From Nocardia arizonensis (lineage in GTDB: Bacteria > Actinomycetota > Actinomycetes > Mycobacteriales > Mycobacteriaceae), in the NCBI RefSeq assembly GCF_001310275.1, contig NZ_LGYZ01000057.1, positions 1 to 64,000 on the forward strand: a stretch of DNA of 64,000 bases. The letters are read 5' to 3'. The notes below the pieces were generated by a model. The model saw only the letters and a program-made list of their open reading frames with translations, searched no databases and was not told the DNA's origin. Shown here piece by piece: positions 8,643 to 16,650 of the stretch; within the stretch, counting starts at the first letter, position 1; every line of letters starts with the position of its first letter. The translations under genes were made by a program, and so were the position numbers.

Positions 8643-9398
8643 TCAGCCCGCCGGGGAGATACCGGTGATGAGGGTCTTGTCGCCGACCCGAGCGGTCGCC
8701 ACGGTCTGCGGGTTGTAGGTGAACGCCGCCGTGCCCGGCCGGTATTCGGTGACGACCACCACGTACTGGCCCTCCGACACGCCGGGTGTCAGACTCACGC
8801 AGTAGTTGGTGCCGACCGGAATCGAGTCGATGCCCTGCTGGATCGCGGGCGCGGCCGACACCGACGCGTTCGGCGCAACCAGCGTGCGCGCCAGCGTCCC
8901 CGACCGCGCTACGTAGTAGGCGTGCTGGAAGGCGAAAATGGCGGCGGGACCGGAATCGACACCGCCCGCGCCATTGCCCTGGATGCGATCGCCGACCCGC
9001 TGGGCCGGACACTGGGCGACCGCGGTACCCGGCGTGGCGGCCGGGACCACGATCATCTCCGCGGGCGTGCTCGACGCGACCGACTGCGGCGCGGGTCCGC
9101 CGCGGAACTGGAAGAAGGCCAGCCCCACCAGGATCGCCGCGGCGACCGAACCCGCCAGTGGGGCCAGCCACCGCCGCGAGCGCCGCCGCTTGGACCGGTC
9201 GACCATGCGCGCGAAGATATCGTCCGGCAGCGGTTCGGTTTCGGGCCGCGGATCCGGTGCGGGCTCGAAACGCGGCAGGTACATGGGAATCGTCGGCGCG
9301 TGCGCCAGCCAGTCCGACCGGTCATCCTCGAACCGCCCCGGCGGCAGGGAAAGTGGTGCCCGCCCCCGCGATCCCGCACCCATATCCGGTCGATCCAT
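8643..9398 (-). CDS. Single-pass membrane protein with extracytoplasmic C-terminal domain, unknown function
   Basis: The 251-residue protein has a proline-rich cytoplasmic N-terminus of about 80 residues. A basic stretch (RSKRRRSRR) is followed by one membrane helix at about residues 80-100, and then an extracytoplasmic domain of about 150 residues with two cysteines that could pair. I recognise no enzyme motif. Similar architectures are common among actinobacterial envelope proteins of unknown role. It appears to be a single gene; the tandem ten-base repeats at 9458-9487 lie 60 bases upstream of its start and may belong to its promoter region. Confidence 0.7.
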   Translation of the reverse strand: MDRPDMGAGSRGRAPLSLPPGRFEDDRSDWLAHAPTIPMYLPRFEPAPDPRPETEPLPDDIFARMVDRSKRRRSRRWLAPLAGSVAAAILVGLAFFQFRGGPAPQSVASSTPAEMIVVPAATPGTAVAQCPAQRVGDRIQGNGAGGVDSGPAAIFAFQHAYYVARSGTLARTLVAPNASVSAAPAIQQGIDSIPVGTNYCVSLTPGVSEGQYVVVVTEYRPGTAAFTYNPQTVATARVGDKTLITGISPAG

Positions 9399-9457
9399 TA
9401 CCCCGCCTCCATCAGGTCACACGGTCGAGTTCGTTCCCATTCGCGCTGTCGCCCCCG

Positions 9458-9487
9458 GAACGATACTGAACGATACTGAACGACACT
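9458..9487. repeat. Three tandem 10-base repeats
   Basis: GAACGATACT occurs twice in a row and is followed by GAACGACACT, three head-to-tail copies with a one-turn period. They lie in the non-coding stretch between the membrane-protein gene (start 9398) and the end of the MarR gene (9622). Repeats in phase with the helix can bind a regulator cooperatively, which is inference here. Confidence 0.6.
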
Positions 9488-9621
9488 GCCAGTTTGCTGT
9501 CCTCGGCACGGCCGATCCGCTTTCGCGGCGCGCGGTGCGCATCGAAACCGTTCTGACGCAGCCGATTCTAGCCGCGCGCGGCGCGAATGGGACATGAGTG
9601 TCGGGTGCGTCGGCGGGCGGG

Positions 9622-10053
9622 TCAGCCCCCCGATGTCGCGTCGAGGGCGGCGAGAAGTTCGCGCAGGGTCTCGCGCTGCGCGGAACTCAGGGTCGCGAAG
9701 ATCTCGACGGCGGCCTCGCGCCGTGCGCTCGCCATCCGCTCGAGTTCCGCCGCGCCCGCGTCGGTGAGGGTCACCAGGGTCGCGCGGCGGTTGGCGGGAT
9801 CGGGTGCGCGGCGGACCAGACCCGCCGCTTCCAGCGTGTCGACGACCGTGGTCGCCGAGCGCGGGACGATATCGAGTCGTTCGGCCAGATCGGTCATGCG
9901 CGGCGGCGGGCTCGCGTGGCCGACGATCCGCAGGGCGCGCGCGGTGGCGGGGGTGAGGCCGAACGGGGCCAGCCGGGCCATCTGATTGCGTCGGATGCGC
10001 TTGGCGGTGCGCAGGAAGAGGTCGGGGAGGTCGGCGTCGGAACCGCTGTCCAT
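9622..10053 (-). CDS. MarR-family transcriptional regulator
   Basis: The 143-residue protein has the MarR winged-helix plan. Helices are followed by MTDLAERLDIVPRSATTVVDTLEAAGLV (recognition region, about residues 53-80), the wing RAPDPANRRATLVTLTDAG, and a C-terminal dimerisation helix. It is divergent from the ABC exporter gene. A perfect 7-4-7 palindrome lies between the two start codons, so it most likely represses the exporter and itself until an effector drug or metabolite binds. Confidence 0.9.
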   Translation of the reverse strand: MDSGSDADLPDLFLRTAKRIRRNQMARLAPFGLTPATARALRIVGHASPPPRMTDLAERLDIVPRSATTVVDTLEAAGLVRRAPDPANRRATLVTLTDAGAAELERMASARREAAVEIFATLSSAQRETLRELLAALDATSGG

Positions 10054-10070
10054 GTCATTGAGCTTAACTC

Positions 10071-10088
10071 ATTGTTCGGTGGAACAAT
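10071..10088. promoter_or_regulatory. Palindromic operator between MarR and ABC exporter genes
   Basis: ATTGTTC-GGTG-GAACAAT is a perfect inverted repeat. It lies 18 bases upstream of the MarR start and 50 bases upstream of the exporter start. The AT-rich composition and central position fit a MarR operator. Confidence 0.65.
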
Positions 10089-10137
10089 TATGAGTCATAC
10101 TCGGTTTCAGGGTGTGTTCCCAGGAAGGAGGCCGCCT

Positions 10138-11895
10138 GTGCAGCCACCATCTCGTCTTCGCCGGATCGTCCGGCTCTTCCGTCCCTACCGCGCCAGACTG
10201 GCGCTGGTCGCCGTCTTGGTCGGGGCGTCCTCGCTCGTCGCACTGGCCTCGCCGTTCATGCTGCGCGCCGTCCTCGACGACGCCATTCCGCACGGCCGCA
10301 CCGGCCTGCTCACGCTGCTGGCCGCGGGCATGGTCGCCGTCGCCGCCCTGACCAGCGTGTTCGGCGTGCTACAGACCTATATCTCCACCGCTGTCGGCCA
10401 GGACGTCATGCACGATCTGCGCTCGGCGGTCTACGCCCGGCTCCAGAGCATGCCGCTGGCGTTCTTCACCACCACCCGAACCGGCGAGGTCCAGTCCCGC
10501 ATCGCCAACGACATCGGCGGTATGCAGTCCACCGTCACGTCCACCGCGACCTCGCTGGTCGCCAATCTCACCACCGTGCTCGCCTCGGTGGTCGCCATGA
10601 TCGCCCTGGACTGGCGGCTGACCGTGGTCTCGCTGATGACGCTGCCGCTGTTCGTGTGGATCAGCAGGCGCGTCGGCGACGAACGCCGCAGGATCACCGG
10701 AGCGCGCCAGCGCCAGCTCGCGGCCATGTCGGCCATCGTGGAGGAGTCGCTGTCGGTCAGCGGCATCCTGCTCGGCCGCACGATGGGCCGTTCGCCGGCG
10801 CTGGTCGAGGATTTCACCCGCGAATCGCGCGGTCTGGTCGACCTCGAGATCCGGGCCGGGATGGCGGGCCGGTGGCGGCAGTCGACCATCCAGATCGTGC
10901 TGGCCGCCATGCCCGCGATCATCTACTGGGTCGCCGGCTTCACCATGGCCTCGGGGCATGCGTTGGTCTCGATCGGCACCCTGGTCGCCTTCACCACGCT
11001 TCAGGCCGGACTGTTGCGCCCGATGGTGCAGATGCTGAGCACAGGTGTCGAGGTGCAGAGTTCCCTGGCACTGTTCGACCGCATCTTCGAATATCTCGAT
11101 CTAGTCCCCGATATCGAGGAACCCGCCCATCCGGTGCCGTTGCGCGCACCCCGCGGCGAGGTTCGTTTCGAGGGGGTCCGCTTCGCCTACGGCGAGGGCG
11201 AGCGCGCCGTACTCGACGACATCGACATCACCGTGCCTGCCGGATCGAGTCTGGCCGTCGTCGGTGCGACCGGATCGGGCAAGACCACCCTCGGCTACCT
11301 GGTCGCGCGTCTCTACGACGTGCGTTCGGGACGGGTCGCCATCGACGGCGTCGACGTGCGCGAGTTGTCGTTCGCCGATCTCGCGGCCGCGGTCGGGGTG
11401 GTGTCGCAGGAGACCTACCTCTTCCATGCCTCGGTGGCCGACAATCTGCGGTTCGCCAAACCGGAGGCCACCGACGCGGAACTCGAGGCCGCCGCGCGGG
11501 CCGCGCAGATCCACGATCACATCGCCGCGCTGCCCGACGGTTACGACACCCTGGTCGGCGAGCGCGGCTACCGGTTCTCCGGCGGCGAGAAACAGCGCAT
11601 CGCGGTAGCGCGCGCGATCCTGCGCGATCCGCCGATCATGGTGCTCGACGAGGCGACCAGCGCACTGGACACCCGCACCGAACGCGAGGTGCAGGCCGCC
11701 ATCGACGCGCTGTCGCGGGGGCGCACCACCGTCACGATCGCACACCGGCTCTCGACCATCCGCGACGCCGACCAGATCGTCGTACTCGACCGCGGCCGCG
11801 TCGTGGAACGCGGCACCCACGAGGAACTGTTGAGCCGTGAGGGCCGCTACGCGGAACTTGCGGCCCGCGACACCGATGCGCGCGCGGTCGCCTGA
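10138..11895 (+). CDS. ABC exporter, fused membrane and ATPase domains
   Basis: The 585-residue protein is a half-size ABC exporter. Six membrane helices cover about residues 20-300. The nucleotide-binding domain follows, with Walker A GATGSGKTT, the signature FSGGEKQRIA, Walker B IMVLDEATSALD and the switch histidine in TIAHRLST. It should act as a dimer at the inner membrane, exporting lipids, drugs or peptides. I chose the GTG at 10138 because AGGAGG at 10126-10131 precedes it by six bases. An upstream in-frame ATG at 10090 abuts the operator palindrome and is less likely. Control by the divergent MarR gene is indicated by that palindrome. Confidence 0.9.
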   Translation: MQPPSRLRRIVRLFRPYRARLALVAVLVGASSLVALASPFMLRAVLDDAIPHGRTGLLTLLAAGMVAVAALTSVFGVLQTYISTAVGQDVMHDLRSAVYARLQSMPLAFFTTTRTGEVQSRIANDIGGMQSTVTSTATSLVANLTTVLASVVAMIALDWRLTVVSLMTLPLFVWISRRVGDERRRITGARQRQLAAMSAIVEESLSVSGILLGRTMGRSPALVEDFTRESRGLVDLEIRAGMAGRWRQSTIQIVLAAMPAIIYWVAGFTMASGHALVSIGTLVAFTTLQAGLLRPMVQMLSTGVEVQSSLALFDRIFEYLDLVPDIEEPAHPVPLRAPRGEVRFEGVRFAYGEGERAVLDDIDITVPAGSSLAVVGATGSGKTTLGYLVARLYDVRSGRVAIDGVDVRELSFADLAAAVGVVSQETYLFHASVADNLRFAKPEATDAELEAAARAAQIHDHIAALPDGYDTLVGERGYRFSGGEKQRIAVARAILRDPPIMVLDEATSALDTRTEREVQAAIDALSRGRTTVTIAHRLSTIRDADQIVVLDRGRVVERGTHEELLSREGRYAELAARDTDARAVA

Positions 11896-11919
11896 GCCGG
11901 CGAATGCCCAGGTACGACA

Positions 11920-11954
11920 AAGGGATCGACGCACGTGTAGTGCGTCGATCCCTT
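11920..11954. terminator. Strong hairpin between convergent genes
   Basis: A perfect 15-base stem (AAGGGATCGACGCAC with its complement) closes a five-base loop between the ends of the ABC exporter and the L,D-transpeptidase gene. There is no long T run. The position suits a bidirectional terminator for the convergent pair. Confidence 0.75.
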
Positions 11955-11976
11955 CGCGCGGATCAGGGGTGTGCGA

Positions 11977-12732
11977 TCACCAGTGCAGTGTCACCGGATC
12001 GCCTACACCGACATTGTTGTAGTACCAGGCGGCATCCTCGGGGGCGAGGTTGACGCAGCCGTGGCTGACATTGGCATAGCCTTGCGAATCCACCGACCAG
12101 GGTGCGGAGTGGACGAAAACGCCGCCCCACGTGAGCCTTTCGGCGTATTCACCGTTGATGTAGTAGCCCTCGGAGGAATTCAGCGGAATTCCGATGGTGC
12201 GGGAGTCGAACACGACCGAGCGGAACTTCTCCAGTACCGGATAGGTGCCAACGGGCGATTCCCAGCCCGGTTTGCCGAAGGAGGCGGGCATCACCCAGAC
12301 CACCCGACCGCCCATGCTGACGGTGAAGGTGTGCGCGGACATGTCGCCATCGGCGACGACGCCCACATTGGTACGGAATTCGCTGCGCGCGTCGGCGAAC
12401 CGGACCGTGATCGTCGATCGTGCCGGAAGGAATTCGGTTGGTGTCCAGGTGAGTTCGGTGTTGTCGGCACCCCAGGAGTAGGTGCCCGTCAATGGTTGCG
12501 TCGAACGGATGTGGAGGTTGCTCTCCGCGCGGGCCTTGTCGGCGACGGGAGCGGCGAAACGAACAGTCACAGGGTGTGCGATTCCCACCGTTGTCCCGGC
12601 CGCGGGCGTCATCGCCGTGACCTGGTCGACCGTTGGGGTTCCGATCATTGTCGCTGCTGCCGCACCGGACCCGAACGCGGCCACCGAGATGGCCACGAAT
12701 GCGAGGAACAGATGGCGTAGGGCGCCCCTCAT
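11977..12732 (-). CDS. L,D-transpeptidase (YkuD domain) with Ig-like domain
   Basis: The 251-residue protein has a signal peptide. An Ig-like domain at about residues 35-120 (Big_5 type, with TPAAGTTVG) is followed by a YkuD catalytic domain containing the diagnostic SHGCVNL near its end, with Cys226 as nucleophile. This is the architecture of mycobacterial Ldt proteins that make 3-3 cross-links in peptidoglycan; nothing visible suggests loss of function. I prefer the ATG at 12732, eight bases after AAAGGGG, to a GTG three codons upstream that overlaps that site. It is a single gene, convergent with the ABC exporter. Confidence 0.9.
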   Translation of the reverse strand: MRGALRHLFLAFVAISVAAFGSGAAAATMIGTPTVDQVTAMTPAAGTTVGIAHPVTVRFAAPVADKARAESNLHIRSTQPLTGTYSWGADNTELTWTPTEFLPARSTITVRFADARSEFRTNVGVVADGDMSAHTFTVSMGGRVVWVMPASFGKPGWESPVGTYPVLEKFRSVVFDSRTIGIPLNSSEGYYINGEYAERLTWGGVFVHSAPWSVDSQGYANVSHGCVNLAPEDAAWYYNNVGVGDPVTLHW

Positions 12733-12858
12733 GGCATCCACCCCTTTCGAGATGGTGTGGTACGGGGAAAACCAGTCTACGCCTTCATGATCAACACCGT
12801 CGAGCCGAATGCGACAGTCATGTTTCAGATGTGACGGATGCGCCGCGCCGGGTATCGA

Positions 12859-13518
12859 TCACCCGCGCACCGCGTGCAACACCTCGGCGTGCAGTCCGTC
12901 CGCGCGGGCCGCGATCTCCTCGATGCGCAGTAGCGTCGGCGCGAAACGATCGCCGTCCGCGGCGGGCAGCGAGGCCACGTTGATCTCGATATTCAGCCGG
13001 GAACTCGTCGCCGCGGCACGGGCGGCGTCGGCGGCGGCGCCGATATCGGTGACCACGTTCGGATTGCCGATCGGCAGCAACTCGGCCGCCAGCGACAGCA
13101 CCTCGTCGGCCTCGTCCACCACGGCGGCGGGCACCCGCGCGGCCTCGATGAGGGCCACGGTGACCGCCGCGGTGCGCGCGGCCTCCTCCGCCGCGGTGGC
13201 CTTGGGCAACCGATAGGCCGCGCCGACCGCGGTGAAGGCGGCGGCGTCGGCGTCGGCCAGGGCGAGGGCGCGGGCGCGGGCGGCGTCGGCGGCGTCGATG
13301 ATGCGCTCGATCACCGGGCGGTGCTCGGCGTCCTTGGCGCGGGTGGTGTATCGCGCGACCATCGCGACCAGCGCCGCCCCCTGCGCGGCGTGTAGGGCCG
13401 CGACCGCGCCGCCGCCGGGTGCGGGCACCTTGGCGGCCAGTTCCGACAGGTACCGCGCGAGCTCGACCGAGCCGAAGGAGGACCCCGATTCCGGGACGGA
13501 CGTGCTTGGCTGCGACAC
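12859..13518 (-). CDS. fchA: Cyclodeaminase/cyclohydrolase (FchA-like)
   Basis: The 219-residue protein matches the formimino-THF cyclodeaminase family. PAPGGGAVAALHAAQGAALV near residues 32-51 is the family signature, the rest is helical, and NVVTDIGAAADAARAA occurs late. Stand-alone proteins of this size without the formiminotransferase half include FchA, which hydrolyses methenyl-THF to formyl-THF. This would complement a FolD homologue without cyclohydrolase activity, such as the one at 6616-7470, but the two genes are about 5 kb apart on opposite strands. It is divergent from the F420-type oxidoreductase gene with 95 bases between the starts. Confidence 0.82.
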   Translation of the reverse strand: MSQPSTSVPESGSSFGSVELARYLSELAAKVPAPGGGAVAALHAAQGAALVAMVARYTTRAKDAEHRPVIERIIDAADAARARALALADADAAAFTAVGAAYRLPKATAAEEAARTAAVTVALIEAARVPAAVVDEADEVLSLAAELLPIGNPNVVTDIGAAADAARAAATSSRLNIEINVASLPAADGDRFAPTLLRIEEIAARADGLHAEVLHAVRG

Positions 13519-13601
13519 GGAGGTATGGCCTTTCGCTCTGCGAGACGGTTGCGGATTCAGCGTCTCACGCTACCGGTTGTCCGGCCGTTAACCGCGGCGG
13601 A

Positions 13602-13607
13602 TAGGTT
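13602..13607 (+). promoter_or_regulatory. Predicted -10 box for leaderless transcript
   Basis: TAGGTT ends six bases before the ATG of the F420-type oxidoreductase gene, so transcription would start at or beside the start codon. No Shine-Dalgarno sequence is visible. A TTGTCC at 13577-13582 could serve as a weak -35 at wide spacing. Confidence 0.45.
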
Positions 13608-13613
13608 TGGCTC

Positions 13614-14651
13614 ATGCGGATCGGATTGAGCATCAACTACTCGGGCGGTTTCAAGGAGGCGGCGGCCGAGGTCGCCGACCTCGAGCGAGCCGGATTGGAC
13701 GTCGTGTTCGTCCCCGAGGCGTACTCCTTCGACGCCGTGAGCGCGCTCGGCTACCTCGCCGCGAAGACCGAGCGACTGGAATTGGCTTCGGGAATCCTCC
13801 AGCTCTACACCCGTACGCCCACCTTGACCGCGATGACCGCGGCGGGTCTCGACTACGTTTCCGACGGCCGCTACATCCTCGGACTCGGCGCCTCGGGCCC
13901 GCAGGTGATCGAGGGATTCCACGGGGTCGCCTATGACGCCCCGATCGGGCGCACTCGTGAACTGGTCGAGATCTGCCGCAAGGTGTGGCGGCGCGAACGG
14001 CTCGAATACGACGGCAAGTACTACCGCATCCCGTTGCCGGAAGGGGAGGGCACGGGTCTGGGCAAGCCACTGAAGTTGATCAATCATCCCGTGCGCGAAC
14101 GTATTCCGGTGCTGCTGGCCGCGCTGGGGCCGAAGAATGTCGAGCTGGCCGCCGAGATCGCCGAGGGCTGGCAGCCGATCTTCTTCCTGCCCGAGAAGGC
14201 GGGCGACGTCTGGGGCGAGGCCGTCGAGGCGGGCAAGGCCAAGCGCGATCCGGCGCTGGGCGAATTGCAGATCTACGCGGGTCCGGCGCTGGCCATCGGC
14301 GAGGATGTCGAACCGCTGCTGGAATTCGTCAAGCCGATGCTGGCGCTCTACATCGGCGGCATGGGCGCCAAGAACAAGAACTTCTACCACGCGCTCGCCA
14401 CCCGCTACGGCTACGGTCCCGAGGCCGACCGCATCCAGGAGCTGTATCTGGCGGGCCGTAAGGACGAGGCCGTCAAGGCGGTGCCCGATCAGCTGGTGCG
14501 CGACGTGTCGCTCATCGGTCCGCTCGGCTACGTGCGCGAGCGGGTCGAGGCATTCCGCGAGGCCGGCGTCACCACGCTCAACGTCGCGCCGCTGGCCGCG
14601 ACGCCCGCCGACCGGGTGAAGTTGATCGAACAATTGCGCGAGATCGTCTGA
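13614..14651 (+). CDS. F420-dependent (LLM-class) oxidoreductase
   Basis: The 345-residue protein is a luciferase-like TIM barrel. Features include SINYSGGF at the start, VFVPEAYSFDA, LASGILQLYTRTPTLTAM, and the F420/flavin-binding run LGLGASGPQVIEGFHG near residue 90. This pattern is typical of actinobacterial LLM F420 oxidoreductases, often annotated as MSMEG_2249-like. It would transfer hydride between F420 and an unknown substrate. The start is the ATG directly behind a TAGGTT -10 box. It is a single gene, ending at a strong hairpin. Confidence 0.88.
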   Translation: MRIGLSINYSGGFKEAAAEVADLERAGLDVVFVPEAYSFDAVSALGYLAAKTERLELASGILQLYTRTPTLTAMTAAGLDYVSDGRYILGLGASGPQVIEGFHGVAYDAPIGRTRELVEICRKVWRRERLEYDGKYYRIPLPEGEGTGLGKPLKLINHPVRERIPVLLAALGPKNVELAAEIAEGWQPIFFLPEKAGDVWGEAVEAGKAKRDPALGELQIYAGPALAIGEDVEPLLEFVKPMLALYIGGMGAKNKNFYHALATRYGYGPEADRIQELYLAGRKDEAVKAVPDQLVRDVSLIGPLGYVRERVEAFREAGVTTLNVAPLAATPADRVKLIEQLREIV

Positions 14652-14695
14652 TCCGCGCGGGCGCCGGCTCGAAACGAGTGCTGCCCGAAATACGG

Positions 14696-14728
14696 AGGCC
14701 GGACCCACCGCTACGGTGCGTCCGGCCT
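14696..14728. terminator. Bidirectional terminator hairpin
   Basis: AGGCCGGAC pairs with GTCCGGCCT and CACCG pairs with CGGTG, with one C-C mismatch between them, closing a three-base loop. The hairpin lies between the convergent oxidoreductase and STAS genes and is followed by TTCTC. Confidence 0.75.
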
Positions 14729-14747
14729 TCTCGTCGCGGGAGCGCGT

Positions 14748-15128
14748 TCAGTCGCCGCGTAGTCCGGCCAGCGCCGATTCCAGCGTTGAATACAGGGCGA
14801 ACACCTGATCCAGGCTGGTCATCTTGAGCTGGCGGCTGGTGGCGGGTCCGTCGGCGACGACCGCGATGGTGGTCGCCTCGCCCGCACGTTGATGCGCGGC
14901 GACCAGGGCCGCCATACCCGCCGAGGCGAGAAAGCCGACCCCGGACAGGTCGATTATCAGCGCGGCGGGTTTCGCCGCGAGAATGCCCTCGATCGCCGTA
15001 TCCAGTGCGGGAGCCGTCGCGAGGTCGACCTCGCCGGACACCGTCAGCACGGTCGCCTCGTCGTGCGCGGCGACGGAGGTGCTCATCGTGTCCGCGAGGG
15101 GATACGCGTCTCCGGAAGTGTTGGTCAC
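14748..15128 (-). CDS. STAS-domain anti-sigma factor antagonist
   Basis: Nearly the whole protein is one STAS domain: EATVLTVSGEVDLATAPAL, then LIIDLSGVGFLASAGMAALVAAHQ with the serine position that partner kinases phosphorylate in RsbV/SpoIIAA proteins. The start is uncertain. I give the GTG at 15128 (126 aa); an ATG at 15086 would give a 112-residue protein that is almost exactly the domain. It stands alone, away from any sigma-factor gene in the window. It could serve as the missing RsbV-like partner of the stressosome output protein at 39168-41438, but this is inference. Confidence 0.82.
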   Translation of the reverse strand: MTNTSGDAYPLADTMSTSVAAHDEATVLTVSGEVDLATAPALDTAIEGILAAKPAALIIDLSGVGFLASAGMAALVAAHQRAGEATTIAVVADGPATSRQLKMTSLDQVFALYSTLESALAGLRGD

Positions 15129-15234
15129 GACCTTCACAACACACAAACTCGGACGAATTCGCAACTCCGTGGTGTCCGGCCCGGCAAAACCACAGGGTGG
15201 CGCGCTCGCCACCGTGACGGTCGGATGGGGGCCG

Positions 15235-15240
15235 TATGGT
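15235..15240 (+). promoter_or_regulatory. Predicted -10 box for leaderless transcript
   Basis: TATGGT ends exactly six bases before the ATG of the CPWC/CDGC protein gene at 15247. This is the spacing expected when transcription begins at the start codon. Confidence 0.45.
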
Positions 15241-15246
15241 GGGGCC

Positions 15247-15789
15247 ATGGCGGGTCGGGAGATCGAGTTCAAGCCGAATGCCGAGGACCCCAAGCGGGTG
15301 ACGATGTCGGTCGGGTTGCCCGAGGGGGTGTCGCGGGCCGAGATCACCTACCGGGTGGCGGGCGGTCTGCGCGGCAGCAAGACGGTGCGCGCGTCGCAGG
15401 CGGAGTTCGCGCAGCTGCGCACCGCGGTGGATTCGGTCTACGAGGGACCGTGGAGTGCGCCCGAACAGCTCACCCTCGGCGAGGCGGAACACTACATCGA
15501 GCGGGCGCGGGAGTGGGTGCGGCGGCGGGAGGAGGCCGTCGCCCGCAGGCGGGCGGCGGTGGATCTGAGTTGCCCGTGGTGTCTGCGCCGCCGCGGGTAT
15601 CTCGGGAAGATGGGGTTCATCACCGGCGTCACCGGGTTTCTCTCCGACCACCCGAGCGAGCTGGGGCAACAGGTGTTCGACCAGCACGCGTACCGATGCG
15701 ACGGGTGCGGCTCCATGCAGTTCTTCGCCGATGGGTTCCTCGAACATCCGCTGCCGGGACGGGTCGACCCCGACGCTTCGACCCGCTGA
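15247..15789 (+). CDS. Protein with paired CPWC and CDGC motifs, unknown function
   Basis: The 180-residue protein has an N-terminal strand-rich part, a charged helix rich in arginine and glutamate (about residues 80-105), and a C-terminal part with CPWC and CDGC about 45 residues apart. Together they look like a four-cysteine zinc site. No signal peptide or membrane helix is seen. I do not recognise a family. It is divergent from the STAS gene and convergent with the bacterioferritin gene. Confidence 0.65.
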   Translation: MAGREIEFKPNAEDPKRVTMSVGLPEGVSRAEITYRVAGGLRGSKTVRASQAEFAQLRTAVDSVYEGPWSAPEQLTLGEAEHYIERAREWVRRREEAVARRRAAVDLSCPWCLRRRGYLGKMGFITGVTGFLSDHPSELGQQVFDQHAYRCDGCGSMQFFADGFLEHPLPGRVDPDASTR

Positions 15790-15810
15790 TCGGCTCGGCC
15801 GGCGAATAGA

Positions 15811-15861
15811 GGTGGTCGGTCGACCCCGGCCGCGGGGCATGCGCGCGGCGGGCCGACCACC
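15811..15861. terminator. Long bipartite hairpin between convergent genes
   Basis: GGTGGTCGG (15811-15819) pairs with CCGACCACC (15853-15861), and the loop itself holds a CCCCG/CGGGG stem. It lies just past the CPWC/CDGC gene and just before the bacterioferritin stop on the other strand. Confidence 0.6.
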
Positions 15862-15867
15862 GGACGA

Positions 15868-16356
15868 TCAGCTCTCGGGCGCCTCGGTGTAGCGCTGGAG
15901 GTACAGTGCCTCCCCGAGCTTCTCCACCAGCTCGAGTTCGGTCTCGAGGTAGTCGACGTGCTTCTCCTCGTCCTCGAGGATGTTCTCGAAGATGCGCGCG
16001 GAGGTCACGTCGCCACGCGAACGCATGAGGTCGATGCCGCGGCGCAGCCGGTCGACGGCCTCCATCTCGATCTGGAGATCGGCGCGCAGCTGTTCGGGCA
16101 CGGTCTGACCGATACGAAGCAGGTTGAGCTTCTGGTAGTTCGGGAGTCCTTCGAGAAAGAGGATGCGATCGGTGAGGATCTCCGCGTGCTTCATCTCGTC
16201 GAAGGATTCGTGACGGGTGTACCGAGCCAGCTTGGGGTAGCCCCAGTTCTCCTGCATCTTGGCGTGCAGGAAGTATTGGTTGATCGCTGTGAGCTCGGCC
16301 GTCAGCTGCTCGTTGAGCAGCGTGATGATGTCCTGGTCGCCTTCCATGCCCTGCAT
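15868..16356 (-). CDS. bfr: Bacterioferritin
   Basis: The 162-residue protein is a full-length haem-binding bacterioferritin. Ferroxidase ligands are visible in LTAELTAINQYFLHA, FDEMKHAEIL (the Met is the haem ligand position, next to the EMKH iron ligands) and LEDEEKHVDYLETEL. It forms a 24-subunit shell that oxidises and stores iron in the cytoplasm. I chose the ATG at 16356 because the protein then starts MQG, as in mycobacterial BfrA; a longer frame starts at 16389. It follows the bfd gene on the same strand with a 72-base gap, so both are probably controlled from the tandem iron boxes upstream of bfd. Confidence 0.93.
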   Translation of the reverse strand: MQGMEGDQDIITLLNEQLTAELTAINQYFLHAKMQENWGYPKLARYTRHESFDEMKHAEILTDRILFLEGLPNYQKLNLLRIGQTVPEQLRADLQIEMEAVDRLRRGIDLMRSRGDVTSARIFENILEDEEKHVDYLETELELVEKLGEALYLQRYTEAPES

Positions 16357-16428
16357 GGTGGCACAACAACGGCCCGATCGTGCATTCACGATCGGGTGTG
16401 TCGAATCGCCGGCGGGGTGTGTCGCAGG

Positions 16429-16620
16429 TCAGGCGGCGGGGTTCGAAGCCGCCGTGGAGAGCCTGGCCCGGCCGATCACCTCCGCCAGCCGCGCCGTGCA
16501 GCTGCCGCAACCCGGCTTCCAGTCGCAGGCGTTCTTCACTTGTCGGACGGTGCACGCGCCTGCCGAAACACAGTTGTGTACGTCTCCCTCGGAGACTGCG
16601 TTGCAGATACAGACGTACAT
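16429..16620 (-). CDS. bfd: Bacterioferritin-associated ferredoxin
   Basis: This 63-residue [2Fe-2S] protein has the BFD-domain cysteine set Cys4, Cys6, Cys38 and Cys41 (CIC near the start, PGCGSC later). Known Bfd proteins pass electrons to bacterioferritin to release stored iron, and the adjacent bfr gene fits that role. GAGGG lies just upstream of the ATG. Three further cysteines (17, 23 and 32) lie between the ligand pairs. Confidence 0.92.
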   Translation of the reverse strand: MYVCICNAVSEGDVHNCVSAGACTVRQVKNACDWKPGCGSCTARLAEVIGRARLSTAASNPAA

Positions 16621-16650
16621 GACACCCTCGTCGGCCAGGAGCGGGTTTCC

